Source: Gammaproteobacteria bacterium (GTDB taxonomy: Bacteria; Pseudomonadota; Gammaproteobacteria; GCA-001735895). From it: a stretch of 6,539 nt of DNA. The position numbers and the translations under genes were made by a program. The notes under the pieces were generated by a model. The model was not told where the DNA came from. It was given only the letters and a program-made list of their open reading frames with translations, and searched no databases. Within the stretch, counting starts at the first letter, position 1, and every line of letters begins with the position of its first letter. The stretch lies in NCBI GenBank assembly GCA_027293245.1, contig JAPUFZ010000013.1, positions 1 through 6,539 on the forward strand, written 5' to 3'. Of this stretch, positions 1 through 6,519 are shown in pieces.

Positions 1-733
1 TGAATAATAAACGGTGCAAATCAGCTATTTCGGCATCGATGCTGCGGGCTTCTGATTCTTTACCCTCTAATGCAAGACGGCACAAGGCAGCCATCTTCGC
101 GGGCACCACATTAGCGGTAACAGATATCGCGCCATGCCCGCCATTTAATATAAAGTCACAGGTAGTCGAATCATCACCGGTTAGTAAGGCAAAATCGTCA
201 CTCACCAACTTCTTGATTTCGGCCAGTCGTTGCATGCTTCCAGTCGCCTCTTTTATGCCGACGATATTGCCTGTCCTGGCGAGTTCCGCTACGGTTTCAG
301 CCTGCATGTCACAGCAAGTACGCCCCGGCACATTATAGAGTATTTGCGCGATATCGACGGCTTCGGCAATCGCCTGGTGATGCAAAATCAGGCCTTTCTG
401 GGTGGGTTTATTGTAGTAGGGTGTGACCTGAAGGCTGGCATCTGCCCTGGCTTTTTTTGCACATTGCGTCAGTTCAATCGCCTCGGCAGTCGAATTGGCG
501 CCAGTGCCGGCTATCATCGGTAAACGTTGATTGATGATTTCGAAACTCCGGTTCAGCAATGTGCAATGTTCTTCCGGGGTCAGTGTTGCAGACTCCCCGG
601 TAGTCCCCGCAATCACCAGGGCGTTACTACCCTGTTCCACATGAAAATCAATTAACGCTTCAAGTTGTGAGTAATCGACAGAACCATCGCTGGACATCGG
701 TGTTACCAACGCTACTAGACTACCTTTGAACAT
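1..733 (-). CDS. dapA: 4-hydroxy-tetrahydrodipicolinate synthase (DapA), C-terminus cut off by the window edge
   Basis: Cytoplasmic enzyme that condenses pyruvate with aspartate semialdehyde, the first committed step of the diaminopimelate/lysine pathway. I translated the minus strand from the ATG at 731-733 and read 244 uninterrupted codons to the window edge. The family is about 292 residues, so roughly 48 C-terminal residues lie outside. Active-site residues fall at E. coli numbering: Thr44-Thr45 in AGTTGES, Tyr107 in PYYNKP, Tyr133 and Arg138 in YNVPGRT, and the Schiff-base Lys161 in GIKEATG. The N-terminus (MFKGSLVALVTPM) is typical. A good ribosome binding site, AGAGGTG (739-745), sits 5 nt before the ATG and fixes the start. 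It lies about 200 bp downstream of the PerM gene on the same strand, so it may be read from its own promoter or by read-through. No missing key residue is seen. Identification is very secure; function in lysine synthesis is inferred from the family. Confidence 0.97.
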   Translation of the reverse strand, partial: MFKGSLVALVTPMSSDGSVDYSQLEALIDFHVEQGSNALVIAGTTGESATLTPEEHCTLLNRSFEIINQRLPMIAGTGANSTAEAIELTQCAKKARADASLQVTPYYNKPTQKGLILHHQAIAEAVDIAQILYNVPGRTCCDMQAETVAELARTGNIVGIKEATGSMQRLAEIKKLVSDDFALLTGDDSTTCDFILNGGHGAISVTANVVPAKMAALCRLALEGKESEARSIDAEIADLHRLLF

Positions 734-838
734 TTGTGCACCTCTGTGCTATTCGTATGCCAGGAATCCTCAGGAGATCAGCTCTGAACGACTCAGAATT
801 AATCAGGGACACCCCTAAATCAAGCCTTAGTGGCGTAT

Positions 839-865
839 GTTATAAATACTGTTATCAATGTACAA
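839..865 (-). promoter_or_regulatory. Possible sigma-70-type promoter for dapA
   Basis: On the minus strand, TTGTAC (860-865) is followed by a 15-bp spacer and TATAAC (839-844). The -10 matches consensus at five of six bases, but the -35 is only fair and the spacer is short. It would give a leader of about 100 nt before dapA. It supports independent transcription of dapA from the permease gene, but it was found by eye only. Confidence 0.25.
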
Positions 866-866
866 G

Positions 867-889
867 CGATTGTCGTCACTTAACAATCG
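867..889. repeat. 7-bp perfect inverted repeat between dapA and the PerM gene
   Basis: CGATTGT (867-873) and ACAATCG (883-889) form a perfect 7-bp stem with a 9-nt loop, 33 bp beyond the end of the PerM gene (stop codon at 932-934) and just upstream of the possible dapA promoter. No run of T follows on either strand, so it is not a standard intrinsic terminator. It could be a weak mRNA 3' structure or an operator for dapA. The rest of the 734-931 gap holds only shorter stems (for example TCTGA/TCAGA at 783-797) and no convincing gene. Confidence 0.35.
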
Positions 890-931
890 GTATTCAGGAG
901 TTCCTGCTTAAGGAAGGATTACATGATCGGG

Positions 932-2002
932 CTAACTGGTTTTCTCGATAATGGTTTCCTGTTCGGGCCAGGCTTTAATAATGGCCTGTACCAGGGTAGC
1001 CAGGGGAATTGCAAAAAATACGCCCCAGATACCCCACAGGCTCCCAAAAAACACGACCGCAACAATAATCGCTATCGGGTGTAAATTAACCACTTCCGAA
1101 AAAAGCAGGGGTACCAGTAAATTACCGTCCAGGAACTGAATAAGCGCATAAATTCCCATCAAGTAACCAAATTCGGAAGATATGCCCCATTGCGAAAAAG
1201 CGACCAAAGCCACGGGAATAGTAACCACGGTAGCACCGACATAAGGCACGATAACCGAAAGCCCGACCAGTAACCCGAGTAACATCGCGTAGTTAAGCCC
1301 CATCAACGCAAATGCGATATAAATCGAAACCCAGATTACGATAATCTCAATGAACTTACCACGCACATAACTGGCAATTTTCAGGTCCATGTCGTTCCAT
1401 ACTTTCCTTACTAATCTGCGCTCGTCCGGCAAAAAATCGCCAAGCCAGCCGAGAATCAGCTCCTTATCTTTGAGAAAGAAAAATACCATTAGCGGCAACA
1501 GTATCAGGTAAACCAAAAAGGTAATTACGCCCACTACCGAAGCCAGCGACATGCTCACTACCCGCTGCCCCAGGGAAGTGACTTCAGTACGTGCAAAGGT
1601 GACCATATCCTCAACCTGTTGCGTCGAGATAAAGTCAGGATAACGTTCCGGCAATTGCGACAACAGTCGCTGGCCTTTACCAAACATGGTTGGGATTTCA
1701 AGGATTAATTCGCTGACCTGCCTCGATAGCAGCGGCAATAATACAAACAGGATCAGGACGATTCCAGCGAGCATCAAAGCCGTCGCAAAACTCGCACCGA
1801 TGGTACGGTTCAGTTTAATTTGCTCCATTCGCACTACCAGACCCTCGAACAGGTAGGCGATTATGATACCGATCAGAATGGGCATAAGATGCGCATTCAT
1901 TAAGACGATTAACAAAAATCCGGAAATTAATATGAAAGCGAATATCACCGTTTGTGGGTCGGTGAAATAGCGTTGATACCATTGCTTTAAAACATTAATC
2001 AT
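932..2002 (-). CDS. PerM / AI-2E transporter family inner-membrane protein
   Basis: A 356-residue polytopic membrane protein, the usual length for this family (E. coli PerM is about 350). Hydrophobic segments by eye lie at about residues 17-35, 38-56, 73-95, 155-177, 213-235, 238-268, 280-300 and 307-342. The more polar stretch at about 96-150 between the third and fourth segments is characteristic. Family-type signatures include VPYVGATVVTIPV (252-264) and the C-terminal run LDGNLLVPLLFSE with HPIAIIVAVVFFGSLWG. Members have been linked to autoinducer-2 export (TqsA) or ion/proton exchange, but most, including PerM, have no settled substrate, so none is assigned here. Its ATG overlaps the stop of the preceding gene as ATGA (1999-2002), which points to translational coupling and fixes the start. 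It is the last gene of the regulator-unknown-permease operon. Family assignment is firm; function is open. Confidence 0.92.
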   Translation of the reverse strand: MINVLKQWYQRYFTDPQTVIFAFILISGFLLIVLMNAHLMPILIGIIIAYLFEGLVVRMEQIKLNRTIGASFATALMLAGIVLILFVLLPLLSRQVSELILEIPTMFGKGQRLLSQLPERYPDFISTQQVEDMVTFARTEVTSLGQRVVSMSLASVVGVITFLVYLILLPLMVFFFLKDKELILGWLGDFLPDERRLVRKVWNDMDLKIASYVRGKFIEIIVIWVSIYIAFALMGLNYAMLLGLLVGLSVIVPYVGATVVTIPVALVAFSQWGISSEFGYLMGIYALIQFLDGNLLVPLLFSEVVNLHPIAIIVAVVFFGSLWGIWGVFFAIPLATLVQAIIKAWPEQETIIEKTS

Positions 2003-2343
2003 CGATCGAGATACTGCTCGTATTTTGCCTGGAATATAGATTGTAGTTCATCAATTACCTTAGGTGCCTCTCGCCCCTTCAATATATGTTGTCCCATTAA
2101 TGCTGAGGTTTCAATGAGCATGATATCGGTATCGAGCATAGGGTAGGTTTTCTTCAATCTTTTAATCGCTGCAATCACGGTTTCCCGTTCAGGTCTTTCT
2201 ATGGCCGCCGGTTTGCGATCAGTTTCTCTGGTTTTATCAATGCTATATTGCTGTACCAGAAAAGTCGCATAGTCGAAAACGGCCTGCTGATGCGTCTTAT
2301 CCAGTTGCGACAGCAAGCGTTTTATCTTTTGCGCTTGATTCAT
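1999..2343 (-). CDS. Conserved-looking small protein of unknown function between the regulator and the permease
   Basis: A 114-residue soluble, charged protein that I do not recognise as a named family. There is no signal peptide or membrane segment and no cysteine, so it should be cytoplasmic. The first 35 residues (MNQAQKIKRLLSQLDKTHQQ, then AVFDYATFLVQQY) read as amphipathic helix and resemble the helical start of small DUF2281/antitoxin-like proteins, but this is pattern likeness only. A polar linker (36-53) precedes a second helical part with ETVIAAIKRLKKTYPML and a C-terminal helix (DELQSIFQAKYEQYL). That it is a real gene follows from its position: its ATG is 3 nt after the stop of the LysR gene and its TGA overlaps the start of the PerM gene. 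It may assist or regulate the permease, but that is inference from context. The ribosome binding site is weak, consistent with coupling to the upstream gene. Confidence 0.8.
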   Translation of the reverse strand: MNQAQKIKRLLSQLDKTHQQAVFDYATFLVQQYSIDKTRETDRKPAAIERPERETVIAAIKRLKKTYPMLDTDIMLIETSALMGQHILKGREAPKVIDELQSIFQAKYEQYLDR

Positions 2344-2346
2344 GAC

Positions 2347-3249
2347 TCACGGATTACGCCGGCAGTACTCATGCGCAAATTTCAGTAACTCCTCCATGAT
2401 GCTGACACGAAATTTTTGTCGTTGACGTACAAATGAGAAAGGTCGTGTCAGCGGTGGATCCAGTTGTAATTCAGCCAGGGTATTAAGCTTTAATTCTTTA
2501 GCAATAGTTGATCGCGATAAAATCGATATACCCATATTGGCTTCGACTGCGCCTTTAATCGCTTCAGGGCTACCGAGCTCCATACAATAATTCATCTTGG
2601 CAGGATTAATATTTTCATCAATCAGGTATTGGGTAATGACTTCACGGGTGCCGGAACCTTGTTCACGACACACGAACGGATACTGTGTTAGTTGTTCTGG
2701 TTTGACCATGCTGCCACTTTTGGCTAACTCATGTTCTGGCGCGGTCACAACAACGAGATGATCATCATGACAAACCTCGACAATCAGGTTCTTATTGGTT
2801 ACCGGCGCCTCGACAATACCAAGATCAATCACGTTATGCTCCACCATCGACACGATACCTTCTGAATTGGATACCTTAAGTTGCAGGTTAATTTCCGGAT
2901 ATCGATTTTTGAATTCGCCCAGTAAGGCAGGAAGCATATATTCCGCAATTGTGGTACTCGCGCCTATCGTCAAAGCGCCGCTAATTTCACCGGTCAAATC
3001 ACGAACCGAGTTCTCCATTTCGCTATAGAGATCAAAGATACGCTCGGCAAAATCAGATACTTTCTCGCCCGTTGGCGTCAGGGAGACCTTGTTGTGGGTG
3101 CGGTCAAAAAGGCGTGTATTGAAATACTCTTCCAATTGTCGAACCTGAAAGGTAACCGCCGGCTGGGTCATATGCAGCGCATTTGCTGCCTTGGTAAAAC
3201 TCAGAAGCCTGGCAACAGTATGAAAAACCTTTAGGCGTCGATCACTCAT
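2347..3249 (-). CDS. LysR-family transcriptional regulator, CysL-like type
   Basis: A 300-residue DNA-binding regulator. The N-terminal winged helix-turn-helix spans about residues 5-62, with the classic LysR run LSFTKAANALHMTQPAVTFQ (16-35) and RLFDRT (46-51). A linker helix (63-88) leads to a type-2 periplasmic-binding-protein effector domain (about 91-292). That domain matches the CysL-like group: LTIGASTTIAEYMLP, IDLGIVEAP, REQGSGTREV (195-204) and MELGSPEAIKGAVEANMGIS (223-242). Family members regulate sulfur assimilation and related metabolism; the ligand here cannot be told. I prefer the ATG at 3247-3249. An in-frame GTG lies at 3259-3261, but it is part of the likely ribosome binding site GAGGTG (3259-3264). 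It is first in a tight operon with a small unknown protein and a PerM-type permease, so it may control that operon and perhaps the divergent gene. Confidence 0.95.
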   Translation of the reverse strand: MSDRRLKVFHTVARLLSFTKAANALHMTQPAVTFQVRQLEEYFNTRLFDRTHNKVSLTPTGEKVSDFAERIFDLYSEMENSVRDLTGEISGALTIGASTTIAEYMLPALLGEFKNRYPEINLQLKVSNSEGIVSMVEHNVIDLGIVEAPVTNKNLIVEVCHDDHLVVVTAPEHELAKSGSMVKPEQLTQYPFVCREQGSGTREVITQYLIDENINPAKMNYCMELGSPEAIKGAVEANMGISILSRSTIAKELKLNTLAELQLDPPLTRPFSFVRQRQKFRVSIMEELLKFAHEYCRRNP

Positions 3250-3281
3250 CGAGCAGAACACCTCGGATAATCAGGGGCGGT

Positions 3282-3287
3282 AGTATA
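3282..3287 (-). promoter_or_regulatory. Possible -10 box for the lysR-unknown-permease operon
   Basis: TATACT on the minus strand (five of six consensus bases), about 33 bp before the preferred ATG of the LysR gene. The -35 position overlaps the palindrome at 3298-3318 and matches consensus poorly. The surrounding DNA (3281-3300) is strongly AT-rich, so chance matches are likely. Confidence 0.3.
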
Positions 3288-3297
3288 TATTATTTTT

Positions 3298-3318
3298 ATA
3301 ACACTCGATAGAGTTTAT
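3298..3318. promoter_or_regulatory. Candidate regulator binding site in front of the LysR gene
   Basis: An imperfect 21-bp palindrome: ATAAC at 3298-3302, a core ACTC-GATA-GAGT (3303-3314), and TTTAT at the far end. It lies about 50 bp before the LysR start, on the side where self-regulating LysR proteins usually bind, and just upstream (on the minus strand) of a TATACT box at 3282-3287. No good -35 is seen for that box, as expected for an activator-dependent promoter. The spacing is close to but not an exact T-N11-A LysR box. Confidence 0.35.
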
Positions 3319-3351
3319 TTATATGCTCGGTTAACTTTAAATGCAAACCGA

Positions 3352-3379
3352 TTGCCTTCCCGGAAATGTCCACTATCAT
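3352..3379 (+). promoter_or_regulatory. Possible promoter for the DUF4124 gene
   Basis: TTGCCT (3352-3357), a 16-bp spacer, and TATCAT (3374-3379), which matches five of six -10 bases. An alternative -10, CATAAT (3377-3382), lies in the same place with a longer spacer. The -10 region is embedded in the inverted repeat at 3371-3386, so a protein bound there would block or alter initiation. Transcription from here would start some 55-60 nt before the chosen start codon. Confidence 0.35.
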
Positions 3380-3386
3380 AATAGTG
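3371..3386. repeat. Perfect inverted repeat CACTAT-N4-ATAGTG in the divergent control region
   Basis: Arms CACTAT (3371-3376) and ATAGTG (3381-3386) with a 4-bp centre. On the minus strand the site begins TAACACT (3383-3389), the same heptamer found on the plus strand at 3299-3305 in the other candidate operator. Two related sites in a divergent promoter region suggest binding by one regulator, possibly the adjacent LysR protein. Confidence 0.4.
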
Positions 3387-3445
3387 TTACATGTTCATAG
3401 TAATAATTGATGACAGATTTACCTTTCGCTCGTAAACTATTAGAA

Positions 3446-3883
3446 ATGAAGATAAAAGTAACCAATATGAGGCGTCTAGTATTCCTCGTTGCGCTGGTTT
3501 CATCCTCACTTTACGCTGGAGAAATTCATAAGTGGATAGATGAAGATGGCAACGTCCATTACGGCGATGCACCGCCCAATTCCGTCACATCTCAATCGGT
3601 TAGGGTGATTGGTGCGCCCAGTAATCCTGGTAAGCCCCTGCCTAGGTTGTCTACCAGCGAGTCAGCCCCTGAAACTGCCAGCAATGGTAGCTCCAGTTCG
3701 AAGGTTCCGGAAGACCAGGCAAAACAGGCATGCGACCAGGCCAGGGGCGATTTGCAGGTAATAAATACCAGTTCCAGAATTAGATTGAAAAACACTGACG
3801 GCACTTCCCGCTATATGACGACTGAAGAAATTGAATCACGCCGGGAGAGCGCTGAAAAAGACATAGCCGAATTTTGCAGCTAA
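3446..3883 (+). CDS. Exported DUF4124 domain-containing protein
   Basis: A small secreted protein, 145 residues from the start chosen here. A basic N-terminus (MKIKVTNMRR) and hydrophobic core (LVFLVALVSSSLYA) form a signal peptide, with likely cleavage after the alanine at 24, which predicts a periplasmic location. Directly after it comes the DUF4124 signature EIHKWIDEDGNVHYGDAPP (26-44), followed by a Ser/Pro-rich linker (about 58-88). A helical C-terminal part runs from QACDQARGDLQV to DIAEFCS. Cys96 and Cys144 could form a disulfide. The function of DUF4124 proteins is unknown. The reading frame is open back to a TTG at 3407 with an ATG at 3410, and another ATG lies at 3467. None has a good ribosome binding site; I chose 3446 because it gives a normal-length signal peptide with a basic start, but 3467 is nearly as good. 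The gene is divergent from the LysR gene and precedes proS by 123 bp. Confidence 0.85.
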   Translation: MKIKVTNMRRLVFLVALVSSSLYAGEIHKWIDEDGNVHYGDAPPNSVTSQSVRVIGAPSNPGKPLPRLSTSESAPETASNGSSSSKVPEDQAKQACDQARGDLQVINTSSRIRLKNTDGTSRYMTTEEIESRRESAEKDIAEFCS

Positions 3884-3921
3884 TCTATTTATTTTGCTTA
3901 AGTTTCAGGCAAGCTCTCCAC

Positions 3922-3927
3922 TATAAT
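3922..3927 (+). promoter_or_regulatory. Likely -10 box of the proS promoter
   Basis: A perfect TATAAT, 39 bp past the stop of the DUF4124 gene and 79 bp before the proS ATG. The best -35 at a workable distance is TTAAGT (3898-3903, 18-bp spacer), which matches consensus poorly; TTGCTT (3894-3899) is better but 22 bp away. Transcription would begin near 3934 and give a leader of about 70 nt. Confidence 0.45.
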
Positions 3928-3940
3928 ACCCGCATTTCCC

Positions 3941-3980
3941 GGTCAGCCGCTGCGGCGATGGCCTGTTTGTATATTTTTTT
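3941..3980 (+). promoter_or_regulatory. Hairpin and U-rich stretch in the proS leader
   Basis: GCCG-CTG-CGGC (3946-3956) is a perfect 4-bp stem, extended by GGTC (3941-3944) pairing with GGCC (3960-3963) with one G-U pair and a small internal loop. After ten mixed bases comes a run of seven T (3974-3980). The T run is too far from the stem for a textbook terminator. It may be a partial terminator or attenuator for transcripts entering from the DUF4124 gene or from the proS promoter, or the U-rich part may help ribosome loading, since proS has no clear Shine-Dalgarno sequence. Confidence 0.35.
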
Positions 3981-4006
3981 CAACCGGATTCCGTTTCAAC
4001 AAAACT

Positions 4007-5731
4007 ATGAAAGCCTCCCGCTTCCACCTGGCAACACTCAAAGAAACCCCTGTTGACGCTGAAATCATAAGCCATCAGCTCATGCTTAGAGCCGGCATGA
4101 TCCGCAGGCTCGCTTCCGGAATTTATAGCTGGATGCCGATAGGTTTGATGATTCTGCGAAAAGTTGAAAAAATAGTACGTGAAGAAATGAATAAGGCCGG
4201 AGCACTGGAGGTGTTAATGCCGGCGGTCCAACCGGCTGAACTGTGGCAGGAATCGGGACGCTGGGACCAGTTTGGACCCGAGCTACTACGCCTCAAAGAC
4301 CGCCACCAGCGTGACTATTGCATTGGACCCACGCACGAAGAAGTCATAGCTGACATTTTCAGGCGCGAAGTAAAAAGCTATAAGCAACTACCTATTAATT
4401 TTTACCAGATACAGACCAAGTTTCGCGATGAAATTCGACCTCGTTTCGGGGTCATGCGGTCACGCGAGTTCATCATGAAAGATGCCTATTCGTTTCATCT
4501 AAACCAGGAATGCCTGCAGCAGACCTACGATTTAATGTATCAGGCATACAGTAATATTTTTGATCGTTTTGGCCTCGCCTATAGATCCGTCACCGCCGAT
4601 TCCGGCACCATTGGCGGTAGTGGATCCCATGAATTCCATGTGCTCGCAGACTCGGGTGAAGACGCCATCGCATTTTCCGACCTGAGCCAGTATGCGGCCA
4701 ATGTTGAAATGGCCGAGGCAATTCCCCATGAATCCAGGCGTGCACAGGCCAGCAAGCCGATAGAAACCATCGATACACCCGGTCTCTATACGATCGAAGA
4801 TCTTGCCGCCTCTGCTTCCTTCGATGTCAAAAAGTGCCTGAAAACCCTGATTGCCGATGCCGCGGATGGCGGCCTGGTGGCCCTGGTACTTCGCGGTGAC
4901 CACGAACTCAATGCAATCAAGGCGGCCAGGCTTGAGGGCGTTGCAAGTCCGCTAAAACTGGCCGATCGGGAAAAAATCAAATCGATTCTGGGTAACGATA
5001 TTGGCTCGATCGGTCCTGTCGGACTAGATCTCAAAACCTGGGTCGACCGCAGTGCCGCACTGGTCGGTGATTTTGTATGCGGCGCAAATTCCGACGACCA
5101 GCACTATATCAATGCCAATTGGGGTCGAGATTGTGACGAACCTGCAGTCGTCGATATTCGAAATGTCGAGGAAGGTGACCCGAGTCCGGACGGAAATGGC
5201 AAGTTGAAAATTTTACGCGGTATCGAAGTCGGCCACATATTCCAGCTCGGGCAAAAATATAGCGAATCCATGCAGGCGACTGTGCTCGACGAAAATGGTA
5301 AAGCCAATTTCACCTTGATGGGTTGTTATGGCATTGGCATAACACGCGTTGTAGCAGCCGCCATCGAGCAAAATAATGATGAACGCGGAATATTCTGGCC
5401 AGATGCCCTGGCACCGTTTCGACTGGTTATTTGTCCAATCAATTATCACAAATCGGAAACTGTCAAGAAACAGGCGGAACAACTCTACGCGCTGTGTATA
5501 GAACGCGGCATCGAGGTTTTACTCGATGATCGTCCATTGCGTCCCGGTGTCATGTTTTCAGATATGGATTTAATTGGGGTACCTCACCGCATTGTTTTGA
5601 GCGAACGTGGAATCGATGCAAAGCAATTTGAGTATAAAGGACGTCGCGACGACTCGGTGCAGGATATTGCACTCACAGAACTACCTGAATTCCTCGAAAA
5701 ACTGATCAGCCCGGCATGCGCTCCAAATTAA
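4007..5731 (+). CDS. proS: Prolyl-tRNA synthetase, bacterial type with editing domain
   Basis: Cytoplasmic class II aminoacyl-tRNA synthetase that charges tRNA-Pro. Its 574 residues compare with 572 in E. coli, and it is recognisable along its whole length. Class II motif 1 lies at [16 protein letters not shown] (71-86), GPTHEE at 107-112, motif 2 at [19 protein letters not shown] (137-155, including Arg140), and motif 3 at [18 protein letters not shown] (438-455). The inserted editing domain (about 224-407), which clears mischarged Ala-tRNA-Pro, is complete. Lys279 in LKTLIADA matches the E. coli editing lysine, and GDHELN (297-302) and His366 in DQHYINANW are present. A C-terminal anticodon-binding domain follows (about 470-570), with [20 protein letters not shown]. 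The start [19 protein letters not shown] aligns with E. coli MRTSQYLLSTLKETPADAE, so the ATG at 4007 is right even though no clear ribosome binding site precedes it. It overlaps the next gene by 16 nt. Confidence 0.99.
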   Translation: MKASRFHLATLKETPVDAEIISHQLMLRAGMIRRLASGIYSWMPIGLMILRKVEKIVREEMNKAGALEVLMPAVQPAELWQESGRWDQFGPELLRLKDRHQRDYCIGPTHEEVIADIFRREVKSYKQLPINFYQIQTKFRDEIRPRFGVMRSREFIMKDAYSFHLNQECLQQTYDLMYQAYSNIFDRFGLAYRSVTADSGTIGGSGSHEFHVLADSGEDAIAFSDLSQYAANVEMAEAIPHESRRAQASKPIETIDTPGLYTIEDLAASASFDVKKCLKTLIADAADGGLVALVLRGDHELNAIKAARLEGVASPLKLADREKIKSILGNDIGSIGPVGLDLKTWVDRSAALVGDFVCGANSDDQHYINANWGRDCDEPAVVDIRNVEEGDPSPDGNGKLKILRGIEVGHIFQLGQKYSESMQATVLDENGKANFTLMGCYGIGITRVVAAAIEQNNDERGIFWPDALAPFRLVICPINYHKSETVKKQAEQLYALCIERGIEVLLDDRPLRPGVMFSDMDLIGVPHRIVLSERGIDAKQFEYKGRRDDSVQDIALTELPEFLEKLISPACAPN

Positions 5732-6303
5732 CACAACTGCGTTTACTGTGGTTGACGCCATTGCTGTCAATGTTAATCGTTGCTGCAGCCTATTCATCCA
5801 CTTCGCAACCAGAGTCCGAACTACGGCAGCTATTGCAGGAAGCAATATCCTCCGATGCCGGTTTTGATGACCGATTCGATGCTGAAGTCTGGCTATTGGA
5901 CATGTCCAGACGACTGGAACCTTTCATCGAGGATCCGGAAACCCGTATCAGCCTGTTGAAGCGACTGCATTACGAGGCTACCCGGGTAAACTTGCCGCCG
6001 GAACTGGTACTGGCAGTGATCGAAGTGGAGAGTCGTTTTGACCGGTTTGCCATCTCTGTTTCCGGTGCTCGTGGTCTGATGCAAATTATGCCTTTCTGGC
6101 TCGAAGAAATTGGTATATCGGACACCAACCTGTTTCGCGTGCGGACCAACCTGCGTCTGGGTTGTACAATCTTACGCTACTACATGGACATGGAGTCCAA
6201 TGATTTGATGAGGGCGCTGGCACGATACAATGGCACACTCGGCAGGCAGGATTATCCCATCAAGATCATTGGCGCTCTTAATCAGCGCTGGTTCAGACAA
6301 TAA
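5716..6303 (+). CDS. Small lytic transglycosylase (SLT domain), exported
   Basis: A 195-residue peptidoglycan-cleaving enzyme. The N-terminus is basic then hydrophobic ([18 protein letters not shown], about residues 10-27), a signal peptide or membrane anchor. There is no cysteine for lipidation, so it is not a lipoprotein. A helical spacer (33-85) precedes an SLT-type catalytic domain (about 88-190). The likely catalytic Glu105 is in [10 protein letters not shown], followed by the hallmark [11 protein letters not shown] (116-126), then [14 protein letters not shown] (145-158) and ALARYNGT (167-174). Such enzymes break MurNAc-GlcNAc bonds to form 1,6-anhydro ends during wall turnover in the periplasm. 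The domain ends close to the C-terminus with no LysM or other wall-binding module. The start overlaps the end of proS in another frame, so translation is probably coupled. No strong ribosome binding site is seen, but a later start would damage the signal sequence. The specific Mlt or Slt subtype cannot be assigned. Confidence 0.92.
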   Translation: MRSKLTQLRLLWLTPLLSMLIVAAAYSSTSQPESELRQLLQEAISSDAGFDDRFDAEVWLLDMSRRLEPFIEDPETRISLLKRLHYEATRVNLPPELVLAVIEVESRFDRFAISVSGARGLMQIMPFWLEEIGISDTNLFRVRTNLRLGCTILRYYMDMESNDLMRALARYNGTLGRQDYPIKIIGALNQRWFRQ

Positions 6304-6327
6304 GGCGGGATCAAAATGGTGACGACT

Positions 6328-6347
6328 AGCCCGCAATTCTCACCAGG
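6328..6347 (+). repeat. Left terminal inverted repeat
   Basis: Twenty bases starting AGCCCGC. The reverse complement of 6520-6539 is identical except that the ninth base is A here and T there. A short CGGG follows in both arms, offset by one base. Confidence 0.75.
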
Positions 6348-6416
6348 GGGCGGGATGGCGGTTCCCGGCTCCTGCCTACACCGCATTCGTGCTTCCTTGC
6401 ACATCATCGCGCAGGG

Positions 6417-6499
6417 CTTTGGATTCACAAGGGATTTTCTGAAGGAGCGGAATAACAGTGCGTATTGCCGACTGAAGAAAATCCCTTGTGGATTCAAAG
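6417..6499. repeat. Long internal hairpin, 24-bp stem with 35-nt loop
   Basis: The left arm 6417-6440 (begins CTTTGGATTC, ends GATTTTCT) pairs along its full length with the right arm 6476-6499 (begins AGAAAATCCC, ends GATTCAAAG). As DNA there are two mismatches, but both are G-U pairs if read as plus-strand RNA, so the RNA stem has no break. The 35-nt loop can form a further weak stem (CGGAATA with TATTGCCG, one bulged G). No T run follows on either strand, so it is not a standard intrinsic terminator, although it could stop exonuclease decay of the proS transcript. Confidence 0.7.
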
Positions 6500-6519
6500 A
6501 ACAAGCGAGGGCCCGTCAT

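Noticed and set aside
39..523. Two overlapping plus-strand open frames of about 98 codons at the left edge
   Set aside because: They are antisense to dapA, which is unmistakable on the minus strand with all catalytic residues.
736..951. 71-residue plus-strand open frame in the dapA-permease gap
   Set aside because: No family resemblance, no ribosome binding site, low-complexity mix of residues, and it runs into the 3' end of the permease gene on the other strand.
3250..3261. Upstream GTG start for the LysR gene (304 residues)
   Set aside because: The GTG is part of the GAGGTG ribosome binding site for the ATG at 3249, and the MSDRRLKVF start matches normal LysR N-termini.
4532..5482. Several minus-strand open frames of 62-123 codons inside proS
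   Set aside because: They lie opposite a full-length, highly conserved gene and have no recognisable domains; they are shadows of proS codon structure.
6282..6497. 71-residue minus-strand open frame across the terminal element
   Set aside because: It begins inside the right arm of the hairpin and ends inside the transglycosylase gene on the opposite strand; composition and lack of a ribosome binding site suggest chance.
6417..6499. Long hairpin as an intrinsic terminator
   Set aside because: No U-run follows the stem in either direction and the loop is 35 nt, unlike standard terminators.
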